A DNA stretch of 64,000 nucleotides, taken from DASQFU01 sp035632955. GTDB taxonomy: Bacteria > Eisenbacteria > RBG-16-71-46. Shown here piece after piece: positions 26,971 through 33,518 of the stretch (its first letter is position 1; every line of letters begins with the position of its first letter). Under the pieces are notes generated by a model that was not told where the DNA came from, made no database searches, and saw only the letters and a program-made list of their open reading frames with translations. The stretch is taken from contig DASQFU010000048.1 in assembly GCA_035632955.1 (NCBI GenBank), positions 1 to 64,000 on the forward strand, in the 5' to 3' direction. The position numbers and the translations under genes were made by a program.

Positions 26971-27870
26971 TCAGACGACCTGAGCTCGCTGTCCCGCCTG
27001 CCACTCGGCGTAGAGGGACTCGATCTCCGCGACGAACGAGCCGTGGCGGGCTACCCAACCGAGATCGCGCCGCGCCTTGAGGGCGATCGCTTGCTGGCTC
27101 ATGAGCATCGCTTCCGCGGCCGAGCCCGGCCGCGCCGACTCGGCGCCGCCGGAGCGCACCTGTGCGCCCGTCACGCGCGCGACCGCCTCCGCGAGCTCGC
27201 GGACGGTATGGCGGCTCTCGTCCACCAGCAGAAAGCGCTGGCCCATGGCCGCGTGCTCGAGCGCCAGCCGGTACCCCTCCGCCACGTCGTCGCGATGCAC
27301 CATGGTCCAGCGCTGGCTTCCGTCGCCGGGAATGGTCACGACGCCGGACTGCCGCGCGGAGCGGAACCAGCCCCCGAACGTCCCACCCGTCTCTCCATAG
27401 ACCATTCCCGGGCGCAAGACGACGGCCACGACCTCGTCGTTCCCGAGATCGAGGGCGATCTCTTCATGCGCCGGTCGCCAGGACACGCGGGCCGCGGGGT
27501 GGAGCGGCGCGCTCTCGTCGACGATCGTCGAGCCCGTGTCGCCATGCACCCAGACGCCGCTCGTGTAGAGCAGGTGGCGGACGCGTCCGTCACGCGCCGC
27601 GGCGTGCACCATCTCGAGCGCCCGCTGATCCTGCCGTGCCGCGTCGGCCTGGTCGTAGGCGGCGTGAACGACGGCATCGCAGTTCTTGACGGTCGCGAGC
27701 CACTCGCCCGGATTCGCGAGGTCGCCGAGCACAGGATGAATACCGGCGGCGGCGAGCGAATCGGCGCGCTCGGCGCTATGGGTGAGCCCGTGGACCTCGT
27801 GGTCGCGGCGCAGGCGCGCGGCGATCGCGCTGCCGAGATACCCAGTCGCACCGGTCACGAAAACTCTCAT
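26971..27870 (-). CDS. NAD(P)-dependent epimerase/dehydratase-like SDR protein
   Basis: A 299-residue extended short-chain dehydrogenase/reductase. The dinucleotide loop VTGATGYLGSAIA is at the N-terminus, DLAN and VVHAAYDQ follow, and LLYTSGVWVHGD carries the Ser. The usual YxxxK is not clear: the equivalent segment is SWRPAHEEIAL, so it is an atypical member that may act on nucleotide sugars or as a regulator. GGAG nine bases before the ATG supports the start. It is a single gene between the GT51 gene and queD. Confidence 0.82.
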   Translation of the reverse strand: MRVFVTGATGYLGSAIAARLRRDHEVHGLTHSAERADSLAAAGIHPVLGDLANPGEWLATVKNCDAVVHAAYDQADAARQDQRALEMVHAAARDGRVRHLLYTSGVWVHGDTGSTIVDESAPLHPAARVSWRPAHEEIALDLGNDEVVAVVLRPGMVYGETGGTFGGWFRSARQSGVVTIPGDGSQRWTMVHRDDVAEGYRLALEHAAMGQRFLLVDESRHTVRELAEAVARVTGAQVRSGGAESARPGSAAEAMLMSQQAIALKARRDLGWVARHGSFVAEIESLYAEWQAGQRAQVV

Positions 27871-28019
27871 GGTGGATCACTCCGTCGTTTTGGCGTCGGC
27901 GTCGCAGGCCCGCGAGTTCGAATCGTTGGATAGCGTCGAGTCCCACAGGGTCCGGACGTCTTTGCGTCGACCCGAACGTTTCGCTCCGACGTCGAGTGGC
28001 GGCCGGAACCGGACGTGAT

Positions 28020-28391
28020 TCACGCTCCGTCGCCGCGGAAGGTGCAACGGGCGGTGCAGGTTTCGTACACCGTCAGCTCGACCAACTCGGGCAACAGCGG
28101 CTTCAGTCGGCGCCAGAGCCACAGGCACAGCAGCTCCGAGGTCGCGTTCTCGAGCCCCGGAATTTCGTTCAACACGCGATGGTCCAGCTCGTCGCGCAGC
28201 AGCGGTTCGACGTGCGCCGTGATCTCGCCGAAGTCGATCAGCCAGCCGAGGTGTGGGTCGACCTCGCCGGCCACCCGCACGTCCACGCGGAATGAATGCC
28301 CGTGCATCCGATGACACTTGTGCCCGGCCGGGACCATCGGCAGCCGGTGCGCCGCCTCGAAGCGATACTCCTTGCTGAGCTCGACCCGCAC
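28020..28391 (-). CDS. queD: 6-carboxy-5,6,7,8-tetrahydropterin synthase
   Basis: Converts dihydroneopterin triphosphate to 6-carboxytetrahydropterin in the route to preQ0/queuosine. The 123-residue protein starts with YRFEAAHRLP and carries the zinc/catalytic pattern CHRMHGHSF, then DFGEITAHVEPL, LDHRVLNE and the C-terminal ELTVYET. The GTG at 28391 lies five bases behind the queC stop and has no strong ribosome binding site, so re-initiation after queC is likely. It is the last gene of queE-queC-queD; folE and queF are not in the window. Confidence 0.92.
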   Translation of the reverse strand: MRVELSKEYRFEAAHRLPMVPAGHKCHRMHGHSFRVDVRVAGEVDPHLGWLIDFGEITAHVEPLLRDELDHRVLNEIPGLENATSELLCLWLWRRLKPLLPELVELTVYETCTARCTFRGDGA

Positions 28392-28396
28392 GAGAT

Positions 28397-29128
28397 CTAA
28401 GACGCGAGCGGCGCCGCGTAGCGCAGCGGATCGGGGACGCCGGCGGCGTGAAAGCCCTTCCGGCGCAACTGGCAGGCGTCGCAACCGCCGCACGGAGCGC
28501 CATCCGGAGCCGGGTCGTAACACGAATGCGTGAGGCCGAAGTCGACGCCGAGCGAGAGACCGAGCCGCACGATCCCGGCCTTGTCGAGCGCCATCAGCGG
28601 GGCGTGGGTCTTGAACTCGGCGCCGGCGACGCCGGCCCGCGTCGCCACGCGCGCCAGGGCATCGAACGCCGCGAGAAACTCGGGCCGGCAGTCCGGATAG
28701 CCGGAGTAGTCGAGCGCGTTCATGCCGGCGACGAGATCGCGCGCGCCGAGCACTTCGGCGAGGCCGAGCGCGACCGTGAGAAACGTCGCGTTGCGCGCGG
28801 GCACGTAGGTGATCGGGATCTCGGCGCCGAGCTCGGCGAGGGGTCGATGCTTCGGCACTGCCGGATCGCCGGTCAGTGCGGAGCCGCCGATCGCGCGCAG
28901 GTCGACCGCGACCTCGCGATGGCTCCGGGCGCCCAGCGCGCGCGAGACGCGGTGCGCGGCCGCGAGCTCGACGCGATGGCGCTGCCGATAGTCGATGGCC
29001 AGCGAATGACACTCGAATCCGGCCGCGCGCGCCCAGGCGAGACAGGTCGATGAATCCATGCCGCCGGACAGCAGCACCACCGCGAGGCGTCCCGCGCCGC
29101 TTGGAGTCGTGGCCGGGCGCTCCGTCAC
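28397..29128 (-). CDS. queC: 7-cyano-7-deazaguanine synthase
   Basis: Makes preQ0 from 7-carboxy-7-deazaguanine, ammonia and ATP. The 243-residue protein has the PP-loop VVLLSGGMDSSTCLAWA, then VPARNATFL and the zinc-binding C-terminal CYDPAPDGAPCGGCDACQLR (four Cys). The GTG at 29128 overlaps the TGA of queE as GTGA. It is the middle gene of the deazaguanine operon. The product feeds either queuosine in tRNA or deazapurine DNA modification; no dpd genes are visible here. Confidence 0.95.
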   Translation of the reverse strand: MTERPATTPSGAGRLAVVLLSGGMDSSTCLAWARAAGFECHSLAIDYRQRHRVELAAAHRVSRALGARSHREVAVDLRAIGGSALTGDPAVPKHRPLAELGAEIPITYVPARNATFLTVALGLAEVLGARDLVAGMNALDYSGYPDCRPEFLAAFDALARVATRAGVAGAEFKTHAPLMALDKAGIVRLGLSLGVDFGLTHSCYDPAPDGAPCGGCDACQLRRKGFHAAGVPDPLRYAAPLAS

Positions 29129-29790
29129 ACGCCCCGCCTCGCGCCCCACATCCAGACGTGGAGTCTTGGACTCAGGCGCAGGCCCTCGCGCTTGCAAAGC
29201 TCGGCGAGCCCGGTGGCGCGCTCGCGCAGCGTCTGATCGGTCACGCCCTCCGGCATCAGTGCGACCCGGGCGCGCGGCAGATCCCACTCGCGGATCAACC
29301 GGATCGCGTCGACCGGGTCCGGGGGATCTCCGACCACGAGCTTGAACGTGGCGTTCGGCTCCGCCTTCCACGCCGCGACGTGACGCCACGTGTCCTGCCA
29401 TTGCAGAGTGGCCGAAGGGAGCTTGGGAGAGACGTTGTAGGAGAGGCGCGGGTGCGCGAGCGGTGGTGGCCGCACGCCGCTGGTCTCGACTTCGACGCGG
29501 GACCAGCGCTCGAGCGCTTGCGCGAGAAGCTCCGGCAGCGACGGATGCTCGAGCGGCTCGCCCCCGGTCACGACCAGCAGCGGCGCAATTCCGAGCGCCT
29601 GCGCCTCGTCCCACAGCCGCTCGAGCGTCATGTCGGCGCCGCCCTGCGGGTCCCACGAGTACTTCGTGTCGCACCAGCGGCAGCCGACGTCACAACCCTG
29701 GAGGCGCAGGAAATGGGCCGGGGTCCCGACCGAAGGGCCCTCGCCCTGAAGCGAAAGGAACAGCTCGCTGATGCGGACGCCGGTGCTCAT
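29125..29790 (-). CDS. queE: 7-carboxy-7-deazaguanine synthase (radical SAM)
   Basis: A radical SAM enzyme that contracts the ring of 6-carboxytetrahydropterin. The 221-residue protein has SLQGEGPSVGTPAHFLRLQGC leading into CDVGCRWCDTKYSWD, the CxxxCxxC cluster motif, then VVTGGEPLEH. The ATG at 29790 is chosen by homology (ISELFLSLQGEG near the start); an upstream in-frame start would add 12 residues. It is the first gene of queE-queC-queD and is coupled to queC. Confidence 0.93.
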   Translation of the reverse strand: MSTGVRISELFLSLQGEGPSVGTPAHFLRLQGCDVGCRWCDTKYSWDPQGGADMTLERLWDEAQALGIAPLLVVTGGEPLEHPSLPELLAQALERWSRVEVETSGVRPPPLAHPRLSYNVSPKLPSATLQWQDTWRHVAAWKAEPNATFKLVVGDPPDPVDAIRLIREWDLPRARVALMPEGVTDQTLRERATGLAELCKREGLRLSPRLHVWMWGARRGV

Positions 29791-29874
29791 GACGTCACGA
29801 TAGTGGGCGCCGAACGCGCACCGCAAGCCGCTGGAAGCGTGGCATGGCAGTGAGAATCGCGACGGCCGATGCGA

Positions 29875-30642
29875 CTAAAGCGCGTCGAACGTGCCGGGCG
29901 GGAACCCCTCGACGGTCTCGATGTGGCGCGTGTAGACCGTGCGGTTGCCGTTGCGCTTGGCGGTCGGAAACCAGAGTCGACCGTGCTCTTCCCAGCCTTC
30001 CAGCGTCCACGTGTCGGCGGGCGGCTGGTTGCCCTCGAGCACCATCTCCCAGGTCTCGATCCGGTGCGTTGCGCGATCGACCGATACCCAATAGCGGTCG
30101 CCGGGCGTCTCGCCGACGTCGGCGAACGTCAGCGCCAGCCGGTCGTGCATCTTCCCGTTCGCGCGCGACTCGCCGTCCATCTTCACGGTGACGCCCGGGT
30201 CGCGCAGCTTGTAGGGCATGAACGCCCAGTACGCGTCGTTGATCCAGAGCGAGGTCCCGAGCTTCAGCAGCTTCTGCAGCGAGTCGCCCTCGATCGCTTT
30301 CCCATCGACCCACGCGCGACCCTCCGGCTGAGAGATCCGGTGGACGATCACGAGACGCTGGCCCGCGCGGTTCTTTCCTTCGACGCGATGCCAACCCGTG
30401 CGCTTGTCCCATGCATGCCGGCGATCGGTGCGAATCGTGTCGTTGAGGGCGTACTCGAACGACCAGCGCACCCCGGCCAGCGAGTCCCAGCGCTCGCCAC
30501 CGCCGAGCGCGTGGCGAACCTGGTCGGCGATCTGCACGGCTCTTGGATCGGAGTCTGCCTGACTCGGAGCCGGCAGGGCCAAAACCCCGGCGACGGCGAT
30601 CAGGGTCAGCCATCGCCCGATCGGCCCTGGCCGGGTTTTCAA
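29875..30642 (-). CDS. secreted protein of unknown function (LolA-like or DUF6503-like beta fold)
   Basis: A 255-residue protein with a signal peptide (WLTLIAVAGVLALPAPSQA) and a beta-rich mature part with many Trp (GVRWSFEYALND, RTGWHRVEGKN, DAYWAFMPYKLRDPGVTV, RYWVSVDRATHRIETWEM). The pattern resembles outer-membrane lipoprotein-sorting-like folds that bind lipids. The start is a TTG at 30642 whose first bases overlap the TGA of the upstream zinc-ribbon gene as TTGA, so translation is coupled. The family name is tentative. Confidence 0.72.
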   Translation of the reverse strand: MKTRPGPIGRWLTLIAVAGVLALPAPSQADSDPRAVQIADQVRHALGGGERWDSLAGVRWSFEYALNDTIRTDRRHAWDKRTGWHRVEGKNRAGQRLVIVHRISQPEGRAWVDGKAIEGDSLQKLLKLGTSLWINDAYWAFMPYKLRDPGVTVKMDGESRANGKMHDRLALTFADVGETPGDRYWVSVDRATHRIETWEMVLEGNQPPADTWTLEGWEEHGRLWFPTAKRNGNRTVYTRHIETVEGFPPGTFDAL

Positions 30643-30812
30643 TGGGAGCCGTCCCGAGTCAGGTCGAACTGCTTGCCGCAGTTGAAGCACTTCCAGTGGT
30701 AGGCGTCCTGATCCGCGGGCCAGCGGACATGGTCGTGGCGCCCGCAACCGGGGCACGAGATCTGAACCCGCTCGGAAGCAGCGGTCGAGGAATCGCTGGT
30801 CGCGTCGCTCAT
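30639..30812 (-). CDS. 57-residue zinc-ribbon microprotein
   Basis: A small gene between the secreted LolA-like protein and the receiver-like gene. The ATG at 30812 opens a 57-residue protein with CPGCG (Cys20, Cys23) and CFNCGK (Cys42, Cys45), an ideal four-Cys zinc ribbon, preceded by a Ser/Asp/Thr-rich head and ending DLTRDGSH. Its TGA overlaps the TTG start of the downstream secreted protein. Zinc ribbons of this size bind nucleic acid or protein; the partner is unknown. It is too short for default gene callers and easily missed. Confidence 0.8.
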   Translation of the reverse strand: MSDATSDSSTAASERVQISCPGCGRHDHVRWPADQDAYHWKCFNCGKQFDLTRDGSH

Positions 30813-30885
30813 GGAATGGCTCGTGGCTCCCGGGAGTGGTCTCGGCGCCGAGGCGCCGGTGTATGGATCGGGGCCGAGTCTAGCA

Positions 30886-31263
30886 CTACGAACGCGAGGA
30901 GATACGCCGTTCTCCGGTCAGAATCTCGACCAGCCGAACGGTGAAGGCCGAGCGCGGAAGGATCTGATCCGCGCCCGCCGCACGGGCGGCGTCGTAGAGG
31001 TGGCGCTCGACGTGCGGGTAATACGCGACCAGCGGAACGGCTGCGAGACGCGGCTCGTTCTTGAACTCCCGCACCAGGGCGACTGGATCGTCTGGCGCCT
31101 CCAGATCGAGGATCACAAGGTCCGGCGGACGCTCGCGGCAACGCTCCAGCACCTGCGTCCGGACCAGGGACAGAGCCTCGACGCCGTGCTGCCGCGCCGT
31201 CTCGGTGATCCGGGTCGCGAACAAGAGATCCGGCACGACCAGATAGACAGAGCGTCCGCTCAT
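30886..31263 (-). CDS. atypical response-regulator receiver-like protein
   Basis: A 125-residue single-domain protein with the alternating strand-helix pattern of a receiver. LVILDLEAPDDP provides the phospho-acceptor Asp at the end of strand 3. The acidic pair after strand 1 is reduced to one Asp (VVPDLLFATRI), the switch Thr is Tyr (VAYYPHV) and the Lys of strand 5 is Arg (LPRSAF). It may therefore be a pseudo-receiver that signals without normal phosphorylation. GAGG about nine bases upstream supports the ATG. No kinase is adjacent. Confidence 0.75.
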   Translation of the reverse strand: MSGRSVYLVVPDLLFATRITETARQHGVEALSLVRTQVLERCRERPPDLVILDLEAPDDPVALVREFKNEPRLAAVPLVAYYPHVERHLYDAARAAGADQILPRSAFTVRLVEILTGERRISSRS

Positions 31264-31375
31264 GATAGTCCTCGACGGCTCACCGCCCGCGGCCCGATCT
31301 CTGGGCCCAAGGTCGGCGTCGTGCGTCTTGCAATGGGTGACGGCGCTCCAGAACTAATCGCTCTCGATCCGGCCA

Positions 31376-31404
31376 TTGACAGTGCCCCGAGCCCGGACCA
31401 TATT
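31376..31404 (+). promoter_or_regulatory. sigma70-type promoter for the ncRNA candidate
   Basis: TTGACA at 31376-31381, a 17-base spacer and CATATT at 31399-31404 (four of six matches to TATAAT). It points rightward into a stretch with no gene on the plus strand that ends in an intrinsic terminator. Confidence 0.6.
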
Positions 31405-31410
31405 GGACTC

Positions 31411-31599
31411 GTAGCGCGACGTCTTCGGGGAACTCGGTCGTGACGTTACCGGCCGGGGATTTGGATTGTGGCTCGGCTCTCCCGACCGGCGAACTCGGTC
31501 GCGACGAACCGCAGACGGCGTTACGGGGGCGCGCTGGCGCAACGGTGCGCGTCCCTTCGATGGAAACGACGGTGGGGCCTTTCCCGCCGTCGTTTTTTT
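31411..31599 (+). ncRNA. candidate small noncoding RNA, about 190 nt
   Basis: Bounded by a consensus-like promoter (31376-31404) and a strong intrinsic terminator (31565-31599), with no supported reading frame. Inside, a 16-base unit beginning gaactcggtcg occurs twice (31430-31445 and 31491-31506, one mismatch), and GC-rich hairpins are possible around 31530-31555. It does not show the signatures of SRP RNA, tmRNA or RNase P RNA. Whether it is a trans-acting sRNA or a 6S-like regulator cannot be told from one copy. Confidence 0.55.
31565..31599 (+). terminator. intrinsic terminator of the ncRNA candidate
   Basis: Stem arms AACGACGG (31565-31572) and CCGTCGTT (31587-31594), extended inward by GGG/CCC, followed by a tract of seven T. 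Only the plus-strand reading has the T tract. Confidence 0.85.
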
Positions 31600-31680
31600 G
31601 GGTGTCGTTTCTCTCTTGAGACTCTCGCGTGCCGTCACCTGACACGGCGCGCCTCTTCGAACGGTCCATGGAAAGCGAAA

Positions 31681-31708
31681 GCCCCGACAGCCGAGTGGCT
31701 GCCGGGGC
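31681..31708 (-). terminator. terminator of the secreted-protein operon
   Basis: Stem GCCCCG-a-CAGCC / GGCTG-c-CGGGGC with loop gagt. On the minus strand it is followed by tttcgctttc. It lies 21 bases behind the stop of the 255-residue secreted protein. Confidence 0.75.
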
Positions 31709-31728
31709 CTGACGCTGATACGTACGCC

Positions 31729-32496
31729 TTAACGGTAGAGCTGCTTGATCGTGCCCCACGTCGACGACTGCACCGCCGTCGGCGGGTTGCCGAACTCGCC
31801 GTTCGGCTGAGCGCTGTAGCCGGCCGGCAGGATGCAGAGCCCGTTGCCCGAGCCGTTCGGGCACCAGGTTCCGAACAGATTACCGAGCCCGGTTCCCTGC
31901 ACGCGCACGAAGTACGTGCCGGCCGGCGGGCCCGTGAACTGGAAGTCGGCGTCGAACTCGTGCGTGTATTGATTCGGCGGTCCGCCCGGAAGCTCCCTAA
32001 CCGTGGTGACGAAGTTCGAGAGCGTGCCGGAGAGGATCACGGTGCCGTCGGCGAACCGGGCGGGCACCTGTGCGTTGGGCGGGTTCGGCGCCAGCGTCGC
32101 CAGCGTCGGCGCGTCCGGAGTCGTGTCCTCGTAGATGATGAAGCTGCCGCCGCTGTAGCTCGTCACGTACTTGGTTCCGGTGACGAAATACGGCGTGGTG
32201 ACGGTGCCGTTCGAAACCAGGCCCGCGAACACCAGCGTGTATTCCTTGCTGGGATCCTGAGCGTCCAGATCCTGGAACGGCTGGCAGAACAGAGTGATCT
32301 TGCCGACGACCGTCAGCTGACTTCCGATAACCGAGTTGAAGGTCGCAGGGTTGTAGTTGGTCTCGTAGGCAAAGGTGTTGGTGTCGAACTCGATCATCGG
32401 AGCGCCGGTTTGTCCACACTGGGCATGCGCCGAGGACGCAAAGGCGCCGGTGGCCAGTAGCCCCAGCGTCACCGCCATCCCGAGCTTGCTCTTCAT
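31729..32496 (-). CDS. secreted protein with the C-terminal [WF]G-x-[IV]K-x-x-YR motif (paralogue A)
   Basis: A 255-residue protein. The signal peptide (LGMAVTLGLLATGAFASSAHAQ) is followed by a beta-rich mature domain rich in Thr, Pro and Asn with few charges. A block NPPNAQVPARFADG is shared with the upstream neighbour (NPPNATAPSTFIDP). The C-terminus reads PTAVQSSTWGTIKQLYR and stops. GGAGG seven bases before the ATG at 32496 fixes the start; an upstream ATG lacks it. It lies 64 bases behind paralogue B, with a small hairpin (32520-32541) between, and ends with a terminator. I do not recognise a named family. Confidence 0.82.
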   Translation of the reverse strand: MKSKLGMAVTLGLLATGAFASSAHAQCGQTGAPMIEFDTNTFAYETNYNPATFNSVIGSQLTVVGKITLFCQPFQDLDAQDPSKEYTLVFAGLVSNGTVTTPYFVTGTKYVTSYSGGSFIIYEDTTPDAPTLATLAPNPPNAQVPARFADGTVILSGTLSNFVTTVRELPGGPPNQYTHEFDADFQFTGPPAGTYFVRVQGTGLGNLFGTWCPNGSGNGLCILPAGYSAQPNGEFGNPPTAVQSSTWGTIKQLYR

Positions 32497-32519
32497 TTGG
32501 GAACCTCCATCGGATTGCA

Positions 32520-32541
32520 TCACGGTCACGAAGGACCGTGA
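32520..32541. other. intergenic hairpin between the two secreted paralogues
   Basis: Perfect 8-bp stem (TCACGGTC with GACCGTGA) and loop acgaag, without a T tract on either strand. It could be a processing or stability element that sets the ratio of the two secreted proteins. Confidence 0.4.
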
Positions 32542-32560
32542 CGGAGCTGTCGGTTGAAGA

Positions 32561-33253
32561 CTAGCGGTACAGGGACTTGATGGCGCCCCAGGTCCGTTGC
32601 GTCGCAGACGTCGGTCCCGGAACGAGACAGTTGCCTTCGACCTGATTGTCGTAGCCAGCCGGAACGGACGTGTTGTCGTTCTGCGCTCCGAGAATCCAGC
32701 CCGAGCGTTGCGCGGGCGGGACGTAGAGCGCCAGATCGCTGCCTTCGTCGAGCGTCATCGCGCCCGACCAAGCTCCGCGACCCGTGGCAAAATTGTACGT
32801 GAGCACGAACTGGTCGAGATCGCCACCCAATGCAGGAGGACCGGGATCGATGAACGTCGACGGCGCCGTGGCGTTCGGCGGATTCGTGCCGTAGAGCGCC
32901 GGCGTGTAGGGGCGCGCGAACGGATCTTCGAAGTAGCGGACTCGACCGTTGTCGTTGAACGTCACGACCATGTCGGACCCGTCCGTGTCGCGCGTCGCAA
33001 CCGTCAGATCGAACAGGTAGTAGGTGTACTCGTTCTGTGAGAAGTCGTAGAACGGATCGAGCAGCGGACCGAAGCTGGTAATGAACCCGACCGACTTGTA
33101 GCCGTCGCCGACGGCGAGGTACAAGCCGCCATCGCCTGGATTTTCGTAGTCGTATCCAGTGAAGCTCAACAGAGTCTGCTGGGGTTGCGCGTACACGGGG
33201 ACCGTGCACACGAGCGCTGCGGTGAAGAGGAGTAGCAAAGTCTTACGGATCAT
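32561..33253 (-). CDS. secreted protein with the C-terminal [WF]G-x-[IV]K-x-x-YR motif (paralogue B)
   Basis: A 230-residue protein with a signal peptide (TLLLLFTAALVCTVPVYAQ) and a beta-rich mature part (TGYDYENPGDGGLYLAVGD, YTYYLFDLTVATRD). It shares with paralogue A the NPPNA block, a PAGY segment shortly before the end, and the terminal PTSATQRTWGAIKSLYR. GGAGG lies six bases before the ATG. A good promoter is at 33443-33470, giving a leader of roughly 180 bases. It is the first gene of a two-gene transcript. Probably exported to the surface; function unknown. Confidence 0.82.
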   Translation of the reverse strand: MIRKTLLLLFTAALVCTVPVYAQPQQTLLSFTGYDYENPGDGGLYLAVGDGYKSVGFITSFGPLLDPFYDFSQNEYTYYLFDLTVATRDTDGSDMVVTFNDNGRVRYFEDPFARPYTPALYGTNPPNATAPSTFIDPGPPALGGDLDQFVLTYNFATGRGAWSGAMTLDEGSDLALYVPPAQRSGWILGAQNDNTSVPAGYDNQVEGNCLVPGPTSATQRTWGAIKSLYR

Positions 33254-33442
33254 CGGTCACCTCCCCCGGGTGTGCCTCGAAGACGAGCGAGAAGTACGGC
33301 TAATACTGAAGCCGCCGGAAGTGCCCTGCTCCACCTTTCTGGGTGCCCAGAATGCTCCCGCCAGAGGGCAACGAAAAGTACAACGCGCCGCGGCGGCCTG
33401 CGAAGCTCCGAACCCGCGGGAAATCTGCGACTGACAGCCCGT

Positions 33443-33470
33443 AGTATAGCCTCGCGTGATGCGAGGTCAA
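33443..33470 (-). promoter_or_regulatory. sigma70-type promoter with palindromic spacer
   Basis: Read on the minus strand: TTGACC, a 16-base spacer and TATACT. The spacer contains CTCGC-ATCAC-GCGAG, a perfect 5-bp inverted repeat, so a repressor could bind between the hexamers. It should drive the two secreted paralogues. Confidence 0.65.
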
Positions 33471-33518
33471 GCTACAACTCCCGGTAGTACTGTTGTTTGT
33501 CGGGACTATACGGTTTTG

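Noticed and set aside
27905..27925. gttcgaatc as a possible tRNA T-arm
   Set aside because: No acceptor stem, D-arm or anticodon arm can be built around it on either strand.
30551..30660. cctgactcgg / ccgagtcagg inverted pair, similar in part to the 9.8-kb palindrome
   Set aside because: Only 10 bases match, the arms lie inside coding sequence, and the rest of the element is absent.
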